Source of the DNA: Shewanella sp. Arc9-LZ
Lineage (GTDB): Bacteria > Pseudomonadota > Gammaproteobacteria > Enterobacterales > Shewanellaceae
DNA: 64,000 nt
Direction: 5' to 3'
NCBI RefSeq assembly: GCF_010092445.1
Contig: NZ_CP048031.1
Location: 4,216,001-4,280,000, forward strand
Positions within the stretch are counted from its first letter, which is position 1. Each line of letters starts with the position of its first letter. The notes under the pieces are model-generated. The model was not told the DNA's origin and made no database searches. It was given only the letters and a program-made list of their open reading frames with translations. Made by a program: the position numbers and the translations under genes. Positions 8,835 through 18,303 of the stretch are shown piece by piece.

Positions 8835-11741
8835 ATGCCGTTTGCCTTAGGTCAACGCTGGATAAGTGATACCGAGTCAGAACTCGGATTAGGAACAGTC
8901 GTTCAAGTTGAAGGCCGCATGGTTACGCTGCTATTCCCTGCCACTGGAGAAAACCGGATGTTTTCTCGCAGTGAAGCTCCCTTAACCCGAGTTATTTTTA
9001 ACCCAGGTGACACTGTCGAAAGCGGTGAAGGTTGGAGTATCACCATTGAAGAGCTTGAAGAAAAAAACCAATTGGTGATTTATCATGGTATTCATAGCGA
9101 GACTCAAGAAAAAGTCAGTCTTCGTGAGACCATGCTAAGCCATAATATTCGCTTTAATAAACCACAAGATCGTTTATTCGCCGGACAAATTGACCGCCTA
9201 GAACGTTTTGGGGTGCGTTATCAATGTCAGTTATTGCGCCACAAATTAGCCAGCTCAGATTTACTCGGTCAACAAGGCCCACGCGTAGGCTTAATTGCAC
9301 ATCAGCAGTGGATTGCTCATGAAGTGGGTAGCCGTTACGCTCCACGCGTATTACTGGCCGATGAAGTCGGTTTAGGTAAAACCATTGAAGCTGGCTTAAT
9401 TATTCATCAGCAATTACTCACTGGTCGTGCTGAACGTATTTTAGTCATAGTCCCGGACACACTTCGTCACCAGTGGTTAGTTGAAATGCTGCGCCGCTTT
9501 AATTTACGCTTTTCAGTATTTGATGAAGATCGATGCGTAGAAGCTTATGCCGATAATGACAATCCGTTTTATACCGAGCAGTTAATTATTTGTTCACTTG
9601 ATTTACTGCGCAAGAAAAAGCGTCTTGAACAAGCTGTAGACGCTGATTGGGACTTAATGGTTGTCGATGAAGCTCACCATTTAGAATGGTCAGAAGATGC
9701 CCCTAGTCGCGCTTATAAAATCGTCGAAGCGTTAAGTGAAGTGGTCCCTGGTGTATTACTCCTTACCGCGACCCCTGATCAACTCGGTCATCAAAGCCAC
9801 TTTGCTCGTTTACGTTTGCTCGATCCAGATCGTTTTTATGATTACGATGCTTTCTTAGCTGAAGAAGCAAGCTACAAAGATGTGGCAGAAGCAGCTGAAG
9901 CATTAAGTCAGGATAAAAAATTACCCGACAGTGCCATTAACAGCTTAACTGAGTTGCTTAGCGAGAAAGACATCGAGCCAAGCATTCGTTTGATCCAGTC
10001 AAAAGAGGTTGATGCAGAATCACAGCAAGCAGCACGTCAAGAATTGCTCCAAGAATTGCTCGACCGCCATGGCACTGGCCGCGTACTTTATCGTAACAGT
10101 CGCGCATCAGTAAAAGGCTTTCCAAAGCGTATATTTAATGCTTATCCATATGAGATGCCTGCGCAGTACGTGACCGCTGAACGCGTTAACGCCATGATGG
10201 GCAGTGCCAAGCAGCCACTGGCTAAAGCAGCACAAGCATTAAGCCCTGAGAAGCTTTACCAGGCCTTTGAAAATGACAGTGCCAGCTGGTGGAAGTTTGA
10301 TCCACGGGTAGACTGGTTAATTGAGTTCCTAAAATCGCATCGCAGTAAAAAAGTACTGATTATTGCTAGCCAGGCTGAAACTGCATTAAGCCTTGAAGAA
10401 GCGCTGCGAACCCGCGAAGGTATTCAAGCTACGGTATTCCATGAAGATATGTCGATTATCGAACGCGATAAAGCCGGCGCTTACTTTGCTCAAGAAGACG
10501 GCGGCGCCCAAGCATTAATTTGTTCTGAAATAGGCTCCGAAGGGCGTAACTTCCAGTTTGCTAGCCATTTGATTTTGTTTGATTTGCCGCTTAATCCTGA
10601 TTTGTTAGAGCAACGTATTGGCCGCTTAGATCGTATTGGGCAACAAAACGATATCCAAATTCATTTGCCTTACTTGCGCGATACCGCTCAAGAAAGATTG
10701 ATGCGTTGGTATCATCAAGGATTAAATGCATTCGAACTCACCTGCCCGAGCGGTCATGTGTTGTTTAACGAATTTGCCGATGAACTGATTAACGTACTTT
10801 GCGACGATGATGAAGATCAGATGACTCAATTGCTGAATCACACCCAGCATCGTTATAAAGAGCTTAAACAGGCAATGGAGCAAGGCCGCGATAAACTGCT
10901 AGAGATAAACTCTCACGGTGGCGAGCGTGCCAATGCATTAATTAAGCGCTTATCAGACAGCGATAATGATACCCATCTAATCGGTTCAGTGATCCGTTTA
11001 TGGGACATTATTGGTGTTGATCAAGAAGATCGTGGTGAAAACTCGATTATCTTGCGCCCTAGTGAACACATGATGTTCCCTACTTATCCTGGGCTGAATG
11101 AAGACGGTATTACGGTGACGTTTGATCGTGAAACCGCTTTGTCTCGTGATGACATTGCATTTATCACCCAAGAGCATCCTTTAGTACAAACCGGCTTAGA
11201 TTTAATCACTGGCTCAGAAACGGGCACCACCAGTGTGGCAATTCTAAAGAATAAAGCGCTTCCCGCGGGGACGCTATTTTTAGAATTAATTTACATGGCT
11301 GATGCCTCTGCCCCAAAATCGACTCAGTTATACCGTTATTTACCACCGACACCTATCCGGGTGTTATTGGATAAAAATGGTCTTAACATGGCAGATAAAG
11401 TGGACTACGCCAGTTTTGACAAACAGCTAAGTGCGGTAAACCGTCACATCGCTAGCAAGCTTGTTAATGCCTCACAGCCTATTTTACATCCGCTATTGGC
11501 CAAAGGTGAAGAGTATGCAAAAGAGTCGCTTAAGCAGCTAGTAGTGAATGCTCGAGCTAAAATGACTCAACAACTCACAGGCGAGCTGGAAAGACTTGAA
11601 GCCCTAAAAGCCGTAAATCCGAACATTCGTGAAGACGAGCTAGAATATATTCGTAATCAAATGACCGAGATAACGGGCTACATGGATAACAGTCAATTAC
11701 AGCTTGATGCAATACGTATGGTACTTGTCAGCCACGTATAA
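8835..11741 (+). CDS. rapA: RNA polymerase-associated ATPase RapA (HepA)
   Basis: A 968-residue Swi2/Snf2-type ATPase, the same length class as E. coli RapA. It binds RNA polymerase and helps it recycle after termination. Walker A is DEVGLGKT (Lys182), the DEAH box is at 278-281, and the C-terminal helicase half carries [12 protein letters not shown]. An N-terminal Tudor-like segment (about 1-107) and a long C-terminal RapA-specific region flank the motor. Start ATG follows GAGAG. It is followed by a strong terminator at 11788 and by the DUF3530 gene. Confidence 0.97.
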   Translation: MPFALGQRWISDTESELGLGTVVQVEGRMVTLLFPATGENRMFSRSEAPLTRVIFNPGDTVESGEGWSITIEELEEKNQLVIYHGIHSETQEKVSLRETMLSHNIRFNKPQDRLFAGQIDRLERFGVRYQCQLLRHKLASSDLLGQQGPRVGLIAHQQWIAHEVGSRYAPRVLLADEVGLGKTIEAGLIIHQQLLTGRAERILVIVPDTLRHQWLVEMLRRFNLRFSVFDEDRCVEAYADNDNPFYTEQLIICSLDLLRKKKRLEQAVDADWDLMVVDEAHHLEWSEDAPSRAYKIVEALSEVVPGVLLLTATPDQLGHQSHFARLRLLDPDRFYDYDAFLAEEASYKDVAEAAEALSQDKKLPDSAINSLTELLSEKDIEPSIRLIQSKEVDAESQQAARQELLQELLDRHGTGRVLYRNSRASVKGFPKRIFNAYPYEMPAQYVTAERVNAMMGSAKQPLAKAAQALSPEKLYQAFENDSASWWKFDPRVDWLIEFLKSHRSKKVLIIASQAETALSLEEALRTREGIQATVFHEDMSIIERDKAGAYFAQEDGGAQALICSEIGSEGRNFQFASHLILFDLPLNPDLLEQRIGRLDRIGQQNDIQIHLPYLRDTAQERLMRWYHQGLNAFELTCPSGHVLFNEFADELINVLCDDDEDQMTQLLNHTQHRYKELKQAMEQGRDKLLEINSHGGERANALIKRLSDSDNDTHLIGSVIRLWDIIGVDQEDRGENSIILRPSEHMMFPTYPGLNEDGITVTFDRETALSRDDIAFITQEHPLVQTGLDLITGSETGTTSVAILKNKALPAGTLFLELIYMADASAPKSTQLYRYLPPTPIRVLLDKNGLNMADKVDYASFDKQLSAVNRHIASKLVNASQPILHPLLAKGEEYAKESLKQLVVNARAKMTQQLTGELERLEALKAVNPNIREDELEYIRNQMTEITGYMDNSQLQLDAIRMVLVSHV

Positions 11742-11787
11742 CGGCTAACTAGCATTAAATAATGTTGTATTAATCATGTCGTGTAAC

Positions 11788-11817
11788 CAATGCCCTGTAT
11801 ATCAGGGCATTGTTTTT
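11788..11817 (+). terminator. rapA terminator
   Basis: CAATGCCCTG, a 5-nt loop (TATAT), CAGGGCATTG, then TTTTTA: a textbook intrinsic terminator. A possible upstream ATG for the next gene (11790) lies inside this stem, which argues for the later start at 11871. Confidence 0.9.
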
Positions 11818-11870
11818 ATTCGCGGTTATACATTAAGCTAACCGCATTATGGTGTTATTCGCTCGAGGTT

Positions 11871-12746
11871 ATGGTGCAACTAGGACAATTTAGTCGGTTA
11901 TTAATCGTAACGATAAGCATATTACTGGCAGCGCCTGGCGCAAAGGCACAGCAACCTTACGGCTACTTACCTACCGATGAAATCAAATTTATCACTATTG
12001 ACGGTAAACAAACTGAAGTGCTTGTAAGGTCTTGGCAGAGTAAAAAACACTTTGGTTCAGCGATGATTATTGCTGCGTCGGACACCGATGCTGATGCTGC
12101 CGGCTTAGCCAGCTACTTACGAACCAATATTAATGCCCGCGGTTGGGCAAGTATTAGTTTAACCCCAGCAAAAGGGCTATATCGGCCTAACTATGCAACA
12201 AAACCAGAAGAAATCACTAAAGCAGGCACCGAACAACTGCAATTAACCAGCAATAAAAGTATCCCAAAGTATGAGTCGTCTCAATTGCTTGAATTACGTA
12301 ACTTTCAGCAAAGTAATCTCAATGAAGCCCTGAACCAATTAACCTCAACCACCAGTTTATTTCCTGGCGGCAAGATTCTAATTGTTATTGATGACACGGC
12401 CGGCATGGTCACGAATCTGCTTTATGACAAAAAAATTCCCACCCCTGATGTGCTAGTCATCGTCAACGCTTATCGCGAATTTGAGTATTTAATTGATCCG
12501 CAAAATCAGCGTAAATCGATCGCCGAACAATTAGTCACCATGTCGATCCCGATCCTTGATATTCAATCCGCCGATGCACATCCGAATTCAATTGAACAAG
12601 CACCTACCCGCCTCAACTACAATCAAGTGAAACCTGCTAAGTATTATCGCCAATACCAAATGAGCTTGGACTTAAGCAGCCCGAGTGGCTGGGAAGAAGC
12701 CCTCGATCAAATAGAAGGCTTTTCCAGAACCGTTATCGGAAGATAG
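11871..12746 (+). CDS. DUF3530 family exported protein
   Basis: About 291 residues from ATG 11871, which follows GAGG by 2-3 bases and opens a clear signal peptide (hydrophobic stretch ending GAKAQQ). A longer frame starts at 11790, but that codon is inside the rapA terminator. The protein matches the DUF3530 family in length and pattern: an alpha/beta-hydrolase-like periplasmic protein with alternating strands such as KILIVIDD and DVLVIVN. The typical catalytic triad is not obvious. It is commonly found beside rapA. Function unknown. Confidence 0.8.
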   Translation: MVQLGQFSRLLIVTISILLAAPGAKAQQPYGYLPTDEIKFITIDGKQTEVLVRSWQSKKHFGSAMIIAASDTDADAAGLASYLRTNINARGWASISLTPAKGLYRPNYATKPEEITKAGTEQLQLTSNKSIPKYESSQLLELRNFQQSNLNEALNQLTSTTSLFPGGKILIVIDDTAGMVTNLLYDKKIPTPDVLVIVNAYREFEYLIDPQNQRKSIAEQLVTMSIPILDIQSADAHPNSIEQAPTRLNYNQVKPAKYYRQYQMSLDLSSPSGWEEALDQIEGFSRTVIGR

Positions 12747-12797
12747 TAAATTCAGCGTAGCCATGACTAAAAATAGAGCATTAGCGAAAACAGATTA

Positions 12798-13604
12798 TTA
12801 CCACCAAGATTGACGAGACCGATAAGCTTTATCAGGATTTTTAGTTTGTCTAATCGCAGCAATCACGCGGTTTTTACCCAGCAACAATCTTATTTGGCTT
12901 AGTGATTCTCGGGCTAATAGGCTGCGCACTGAAGCGGTCCAACTTTGATTGATGCTGCGTTTAATCGCAGCATTAGCATCCGGGGAAGTGCGGATGATTT
13001 TTTGGGCTAGTGCCGTGGCACACTCATAAGCGTTATCACTTATTTGAGTCACCAAGCCTAGCTCAAGTGCTTGCTCGGCAGTTAAAATATCCGCGGTATA
13101 GGTCAACATCAACGCTTTGTCTTTGGGCATAATTTGCCTTAATGCCACCAAACCAGCCATATCTGGCACAAGCCCCCACTTTGCTTCCATTATCGACAAC
13201 TTACAGTTTGGCGTCGCAATACGAATATCTGCCCCTAGCGCAATTTGAGTCCCACCGCCGTAGCAACAACCTTCTAGAACCGCAATAACAGGAACAGGCA
13301 AACGCTGCCATCCCAACGACACACGTTGGGCTAAATTTGCATTACCAGGCAACCACTTGAATAAAAGCTTTAATGCACTTGTCGGTGAACTCGCGACACT
13401 CTTCACATCTAAGCCTGAACAAAAGTTACCTTCCGCACCCGATAAAATAACCGCATTAACTCGTTTATCGCCACGGAGTTGTTTAATTACGTTATCAATC
13501 GCAGTAAACATTTCAACATTAAGCGCATTAATTTTACTGGGTCTATTTAAGCAAACATGGGCAATGCCATTATCTACCGTCAACTTAATCAACTCTCTTT
13601 CCAT
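12798..13604 (-). CDS. Crotonase-family protein, dienoyl-CoA isomerase-like
   Basis: A 268-residue cytoplasmic crotonase fold protein. The oxyanion-hole segments are FCSGLD (61-66) and YGGG (115-118). Where enoyl-CoA hydratases have Glu/Gly, it has Glu140 and Asp148 eight residues apart in MEAKWGLVPDMAG. This is the spacing of the Glu196/Asp204 pair of mammalian delta3,5-delta2,4-dienoyl-CoA isomerase. It therefore more likely acts on unsaturated fatty acyl-CoA double bonds than as a simple hydratase. A near-consensus FadR operator lies 13 bp upstream of the start, which supports a role in beta-oxidation. The gene stands alone. Confidence 0.85.
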   Translation of the reverse strand: MERELIKLTVDNGIAHVCLNRPSKINALNVEMFTAIDNVIKQLRGDKRVNAVILSGAEGNFCSGLDVKSVASSPTSALKLLFKWLPGNANLAQRVSLGWQRLPVPVIAVLEGCCYGGGTQIALGADIRIATPNCKLSIMEAKWGLVPDMAGLVALRQIMPKDKALMLTYTADILTAEQALELGLVTQISDNAYECATALAQKIIRTSPDANAAIKRSINQSWTASVRSLLARESLSQIRLLLGKNRVIAAIRQTKNPDKAYRSRQSWW

Positions 13605-13616
13605 GAAACACCCTGT

Positions 13617-13633
13617 TACTGGTCAGTCCAGTT
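13617..13633. promoter_or_regulatory. FadR operator
   Basis: TACTGGTCAGTCCAGTT matches the FadR consensus ACTGGTCNGACCNGTT at all but one fixed position, and has dyad symmetry about A13625. It sits directly upstream of the crotonase start. A half-site ACTGGTC recurs at about 13692-13698. Confidence 0.75.
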
Positions 13634-14038
13634 TTTAGACTAACATATCTGGACTATCTGGCGAATAGTAATAACATGACAAATAATCGGCACTGGTCAA
13701 AATATTGCCACACGTTATTTTGAACAAAATTTCATTGAGTGTTAGCCTGATATATTATCAATATAAGCATAACCATCTAATCTTCATGTTTTTACATAAC
13801 ATGTAACACCTGATTGATATGACATTGATGACTTTGTGGCAACGGCCACATAAATGTTACAAACTTAATTAAATGTTAAAACTAAGTTATCAATATTGTA
13901 AGCAAATAAGTATAATGATCTAACGAACAAAAAATCGCTGTAAATAGTCTTATAATAATAACTATCCGCCTCGCACCACTCGCAGTTGCATTAACGAGTT
14001 TTTTTCCCCTAAAGGCGAAATAAGGAAGACCAGCAACA
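13634..14038. other. Divergent intergenic region crotonase / response regulator
   Basis: About 400 bp, AT-rich, no gene. It holds the second FadR-like half-site near 13692 and the promoter of the receiver-CheC operon. A Shine-Dalgarno AAGGAAGA lies at about 14021-14028. Nothing else recognised. Confidence 0.6.
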
Positions 14039-15034
14039 ATGACCATTCCAATATTAATATGCGACGATTCTGCACTCGCCAGAAAACAAATGGCAAGAAC
14101 TCTCCCCAAAGATTGGGACGTTGAAATTAGCTACGCCACCAATGGCGCTGAAGGCCTTGAAGTTATTCGCGCAGGTAAAGGTGAGATTGTGTTTCTCGAT
14201 CTCAACATGCCAGTCATGGATGGTTACGAAGTACTTCAAGCGGTACAACAACAAGATTTACCGGCACTGATTATTGTGGTGTCAGGTGATATTCAAATTA
14301 AGGCTCATGAACGAGTCAAAGCATTAGGTGCCCTCGACTTTATTCAAAAACCCGTTAGTGCAGAGGCTATTAGCCATATTCTGCAAGAGTACGGTATTTT
14401 GACTCTTACCCAGGGTAATAAAGCTGAAGAAACGCCAATGATGAAAGTTGACATGCGTGATGCATGTCAAGAAATAGCCAACGTCGCCATGGGCAGAGCC
14501 GCTGACTTGCTCGCTAAGCTTCTGGATGTATTTGTACTACTGCCTATTCCTAACGTTAATGTGCTTGAAGTCAGCGAATTAACGATGGCCTTAAAAGCCA
14601 CCGAACGAAACTCAACAGTCTCTGGGCTTTGCCAAGGATTTATTGGTGCAGGTATCGCAGGTGAAGCGTTATTACTGTTCCATGATTCTAGTTTTGAAGA
14701 TATGGCCAAGTTAATGGGATTAGAAAATCCAAATGATATTGGTACTGAAATAGAAGTAATGATGGACACTGGTAATGTGCTCATTGGCGCTTTTTTAAAT
14801 GGTATTTCTGAACAACTCGACATGAAATTCAGTCAGACCCATCCAGTAGTGCTTGGCAGACACTGCAGTGTCAACGAGCTCATTCACGACAACTCTGACA
14901 AATGGCAGCGCACTCTCGCGATGGAAATTAACTATCGAATAGAAGATTACAATATTGAATGTGATCTTCTGCTGCTATTTACTGAAGACTCAATTCCTAC
15001 GCTGAATTACAAACTTGGCTATTTACTCGACTAA
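14039..15034 (+). CDS. Response regulator with CheC-like phosphatase domain
   Basis: 331 residues: an N-terminal receiver (about 1-120; acidic pair Asp9/Asp10, phospho-acceptor Asp54 in VFLDLNMP, Lys in FIQKP) and a C-terminal CheC/CheX-like domain. The latter shows the paired E..N..MG and D.GN..IGAFLN helices of that phosphatase family. CheC proteins dephosphorylate CheY-type receivers, so this protein could tune its own or another receiver's phosphorylation. The start follows AAGGAAGA. Fifteen bases separate it from a PAS-GGDEF cyclase on the same strand, suggesting a two-gene signalling operon feeding c-di-GMP. Confidence 0.87.
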   Translation: MTIPILICDDSALARKQMARTLPKDWDVEISYATNGAEGLEVIRAGKGEIVFLDLNMPVMDGYEVLQAVQQQDLPALIIVVSGDIQIKAHERVKALGALDFIQKPVSAEAISHILQEYGILTLTQGNKAEETPMMKVDMRDACQEIANVAMGRAADLLAKLLDVFVLLPIPNVNVLEVSELTMALKATERNSTVSGLCQGFIGAGIAGEALLLFHDSSFEDMAKLMGLENPNDIGTEIEVMMDTGNVLIGAFLNGISEQLDMKFSQTHPVVLGRHCSVNELIHDNSDKWQRTLAMEINYRIEDYNIECDLLLLFTEDSIPTLNYKLGYLLD

Positions 15035-15049
15035 TGTTGGATACTTTTT

Positions 15050-16006
15050 ATGTCAAATGATCAAAGTGCGATGAACGAACTCCACTGGCTAATCGATATG
15101 GTGCAAACCATTGAGGTTGGTTTAGTTGTGCTCGATCGCGACTATAACATCCAACTTTGGAACGGTTTTATGGAAAACCACAGCGGTGTCTCACCCAATT
15201 CCATTAAAGGTAGTAATCTATTTGAAAAGTTTCCCGACTTACCCGCCACGTGGCTAAAACATAAAATGGAGTCGGTTTTTTTACTTAAAAATCGCACCTT
15301 TATTAGTTGGGAACAGCGTCCATACGTATTTCAGTTTAAAAACTATCGTCCAGTGACTGGCCGAGCCGATTTTATGTACCAAAATATTACCTTACTGCCA
15401 TTAGCTTCGTTAACAGGGCAAATCACTCATATCAGCATTATTATCTATGATGTGACCGATATTGCGGTTAATAAACTGCAACTTAAAGCCGCTAATGAGC
15501 AACTTGAACAACTCAGTCAAACCGATGGTTTAACCCTTTTGCATAACCGTCGCCATTGGCAAAGTTGCATGGAAAAAGAATTCGATCGTTATTCACGTTA
15601 TGGCGATGCGGCATCATTGGTGATGATTGATATTGATAATTTCAAGCGCATTAACGATGAATATGGTCACCCTGCCGGTGATAAAGTGATCCAACATATT
15701 GCCTATTTGTTAAAGCAAGCATTACGTGACACTGACTGTGCAGGCCGATATGGCGGAGAAGAGTTTGGAGTGGTGCTATCTAAGACAACCGCAGAAGAAG
15801 CTCTCAACTTTACCGAACGATTAAGAAAGCGTATTGAAGCATCAGAAGTCGCATTCGAAAACCGCCTCATTAGAGTCACGGTGAGTCTGGGCATTAACGA
15901 TTTAGATTCTGAAATAGATAATAGCTCAACCTGGTTATCGGGTGCAGATAAAGCCTTATATGTCGCTAAGCAAGAAGGCCGTAACAAAAGCATCATCCAT
16001 AAATAA
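15050..16006 (+). CDS. PAS-GGDEF diguanylate cyclase
   Basis: A 318-residue soluble protein with an N-terminal PAS domain (about 8-140) and a C-terminal GGDEF domain. The active-site motif is GGEEF at 235-239. An intact inhibitory I-site RxxD (Arg226-Asp229) sits five residues upstream, so it should make c-di-GMP with product feedback. No membrane segments are present. It is the second gene after the receiver-CheC protein and ends at a bidirectional terminator. Confidence 0.92.
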   Translation: MSNDQSAMNELHWLIDMVQTIEVGLVVLDRDYNIQLWNGFMENHSGVSPNSIKGSNLFEKFPDLPATWLKHKMESVFLLKNRTFISWEQRPYVFQFKNYRPVTGRADFMYQNITLLPLASLTGQITHISIIIYDVTDIAVNKLQLKAANEQLEQLSQTDGLTLLHNRRHWQSCMEKEFDRYSRYGDAASLVMIDIDNFKRINDEYGHPAGDKVIQHIAYLLKQALRDTDCAGRYGGEEFGVVLSKTTAEEALNFTERLRKRIEASEVAFENRLIRVTVSLGINDLDSEIDNSSTWLSGADKALYVAKQEGRNKSIIHK

Positions 16007-16030
16007 GCGCCTAGCAAACTTTTTGGTTAT

Positions 16031-16071
16031 CCATAAAAAAACGCCCATCTTTGATGAGCGTTTTTTTATGG
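16031..16071. terminator. Bidirectional terminator between cyclase and rraB
   Basis: CCATAAAAAAACGC and its exact complement flank a CATC/GATG inner stem with one C-A mismatch. The A and T tracts on either side make it work in both directions. Confidence 0.9.
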
Positions 16072-16089
16072 AATTAGACCATCGATTTA

Positions 16090-16515
16090 TTAGTGAAATG
16101 TACCATCTTCATCTTCATAGTCTTCTTCGTCATCTTCGTCTTCTTCATCGCCTTCAACTTCATCACCGACAAAAAAAGTACCCCAACCGTCGTAGTCTAC
16201 TTTTTGCTTGCCCGCAACGAGAATCAACTGTTCACATGCTTTATCCAGCAAAGGCACTTCTAGCTTATGCTTGGCAATAGCGTCAAAACAGAAAATAATC
16301 GAGCCATCTTCAAGTTCCATTTCTTCGGCATCATTCACTTCAAAACCAAGCTTAAATGCATCAACAGCGGCTTTTTCTAAACGATCAAAATTAGTCGCCG
16401 AAAAATGATGTTCAATTGTATATTCCGCATCAGGCTCTGAACCATCAGCAAGTAAGGCATCAACAATTTCAAGATTCTCAGCAAATTGCTCTTTTAACTG
16501 ACGCTCAACAGACAT
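16090..16515 (-). CDS. rraB: Ribonuclease E inhibitor RraB
   Basis: 141 residues, matching the RraB (YjgD) family in length and order. A helical N-terminus is followed by a central domain with the [11 protein letters not shown] and YDGWGTFF segments and a very acidic C-terminal tail (about 118-137, almost all Asp/Glu). RraB binds the C-terminal part of RNase E and changes mRNA decay. Start follows CGGAG. It stands alone on the minus strand. Confidence 0.93.
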   Translation of the reverse strand: MSVERQLKEQFAENLEIVDALLADGSEPDAEYTIEHHFSATNFDRLEKAAVDAFKLGFEVNDAEEMELEDGSIIFCFDAIAKHKLEVPLLDKACEQLILVAGKQKVDYDGWGTFFVGDEVEGDEEDEDDEEDYEDEDGTFH

Positions 16516-16616
16516 GGATTACTCCGTAAATAGGACTCGTAAAAATGTTAATCAATTATACCCAAACTGACACAAGTTGCGAGCTTATGACGGATGTTTG
16601 ACGACCAATAACATGG

Positions 16617-17351
16617 TTAAGCTTTGGCTTGCTGCATTAATGCTTCTGCTTCTTTGTTTAATTCAACTAAACGCGCCGACATAACTTGATGCACCTTAGC
16701 GTTTAACGCTTTAACATCATTCTTATCTAAGCCCGCAGTTGCTATCGGCTCCTGCATTTCTACAATCACCACACCGTTGTTCCAACGATTAAGGTTAATA
16801 TGATTCTGACAAGAAGCTAATACTGGCACTATTGGCGCTTGAGCAGCGACTGCAGTATGGAATGCACCCACTTTAAAAGGTAATAATCCACGACCGCGTG
16901 AACGAGTCCCTTCAGGGAATATCCACACTGATAATAGTTTATTTTTCATTTTATCTACCGTTTTAGCCATAGTATCGAATGCACTATGACGATTGTTACG
17001 ATCGATAAGGATATTGCCTGATAGCCAATATATTTGCCCAAATAAGGGTACCCACACCAAGCTCTTTTTACCTAAGCTGACAGTCCCTTTAGGCACAACT
17101 GACGTATGAGTAAATAAATCAAAATTATTTTGATGATTGGCTAAATAAATACACGGTTGCGATGTTGCACTGACTGGATGAGCACGTCTAATGACCTTAA
17201 TGCCTAATACCGGTGCAACCGAACCAAAAAAACGGGCAACCAAATGTACATTGTCGCGATGCATTGGCCGCACAAGGCAAATAACAACTGAAAATATAAA
17301 GGCTAAAAATAACAGCACAACGAGAATGATTGAACGAGCGATAAGCAGCAC
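16617..17351 (-). CDS. 1-acyl-sn-glycerol-3-phosphate acyltransferase (PlsC family)
   Basis: About 244 residues. An N-terminal membrane segment (ILVVLLFLAFIFSVVIC) is followed by the acyltransferase motif NHQNNFD (NHx4D type) and the FPEGTRS substrate motif. This is the enzyme class that makes phosphatidic acid from lysophosphatidic acid at the inner membrane. The frame can be extended to a TTG at 17366. However, AGGAG at 17357-17361 with six bases before the GTG at 17351 makes GTG 17351 the likely start. Divergence between paralogues means the exact acyl acceptor is inferred. Confidence 0.88.
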   Translation of the reverse strand: MLLIARSIILVVLLFLAFIFSVVICLVRPMHRDNVHLVARFFGSVAPVLGIKVIRRAHPVSATSQPCIYLANHQNNFDLFTHTSVVPKGTVSLGKKSLVWVPLFGQIYWLSGNILIDRNNRHSAFDTMAKTVDKMKNKLLSVWIFPEGTRSRGRGLLPFKVGAFHTAVAAQAPIVPVLASCQNHINLNRWNNGVVIVEMQEPIATAGLDKNDVKALNAKVHQVMSARLVELNKEAEALMQQAKA

Positions 17352-17436
17352 AGCATACTCCTGCAATAAAATTGGCGTCAGTATAACGATGCTAGTCTAG
17401 GGACTCAACGTTTTGTTTACATATGTACGCTGAAAT

Positions 17437-17464
17437 ACTCTGCCCCTGTGATCTGGGGCAGAGT
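17437..17464. terminator. Hairpin between znuB and plsC-like gene
   Basis: ACTCTGCCCC, 8-nt loop, GGGGCAGAGT: a perfect 10-bp stem. It lies between two minus-strand genes and probably ends the zinc operon transcript, though the T tract is weak. Confidence 0.6.
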
Positions 17465-17513
17465 AACTTAGCTTATATGACAGAAGCTTATATGGCAGCT
17501 AGATGGCAGATAA

Positions 17514-18299
17514 TTATTTAGCAGGTTGATGCACTGATGTTGGTGAACGTAGTTTAAGTAACATTCTAAACAACAATGCACTTAATGCTAATGTCGCAAC
17601 AATAGCGGCACCACTGGGTAAGTCATAGCGAGCAGACAACAGTAGCCCAGCAATATAACCCACTATGCCGACGCCATAAGCCCACACTAACTTGGTTTTA
17701 CCTTGATACTTATTTAATGCCAAAGCCGGTAAAATAAGCGTGCTAAACACTAAATACACGCCTACTAACTCCACCGACAAAGTAATCACTAATGCAAATA
17801 AAAAGTAAAAACCTGCACCATCTAATATCCGTGGTTTAGCGATGATCACCCCAAGAATACCTGCAGAGACTACTGCAGGTAATGCTAACTGAGACCAACT
17901 CACCCACAATATTTGACCCGACATTAACTGCTTTAATAATTCAGCTCCATGAGGATCATTGGCTAACAATAACATTGCCGCCACCGCACTGAGCACATAA
18001 AAACAACCAATAAATGCCTCGAGTTCACCGACTAAGTGTTTTGCCATCCAAGCGATAACTCCAGCACCAGCTAATGCAAACAACGCTGGCATCCATACAT
18101 GAGCAAACGGTAACGCTTCTACTCGATGATCTATGTGCGATACGATTGCCCCCAATGCAGCGACCTGAGCGATAGCCAAATCAATGAAGATAATGCCACG
18201 CTTAAGCACTTGTTGACCTAACAACACATGAGTTGATAACACTAATAGCCCTGCCACTAACGCAGGCAACAAAATAGACAGTAGCTCGACATCAAACAT
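17514..18299 (-). CDS. znuB: Zinc ABC transporter permease ZnuB-like
   Basis: 261 residues, very hydrophobic, with about eight membrane segments, typical of the ZnuB/MntB metal permease family. It should form the inner-membrane channel for zinc (or manganese). It starts four bases after the end of the substrate-binding protein gene and ends the operon. No ATP-binding (ZnuC) gene is adjacent on either side, which is unusual. Zinc rather than manganese is inferred from the neighbouring His-rich proteins. Confidence 0.88.
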   Translation of the reverse strand: MFDVELLSILLPALVAGLLVLSTHVLLGQQVLKRGIIFIDLAIAQVAALGAIVSHIDHRVEALPFAHVWMPALFALAGAGVIAWMAKHLVGELEAFIGCFYVLSAVAAMLLLANDPHGAELLKQLMSGQILWVSWSQLALPAVVSAGILGVIIAKPRILDGAGFYFLFALVITLSVELVGVYLVFSTLILPALALNKYQGKTKLVWAYGVGIVGYIAGLLLSARYDLPSGAAIVATLALSALLFRMLLKLRSPTSVHQPAK

Positions 18300-18303
18300 A
18301 GTG

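Noticed and set aside
11790..11870. Upstream start for the DUF3530 protein
   Set aside because: The ATG is inside the rapA terminator stem and would bury the signal peptide.
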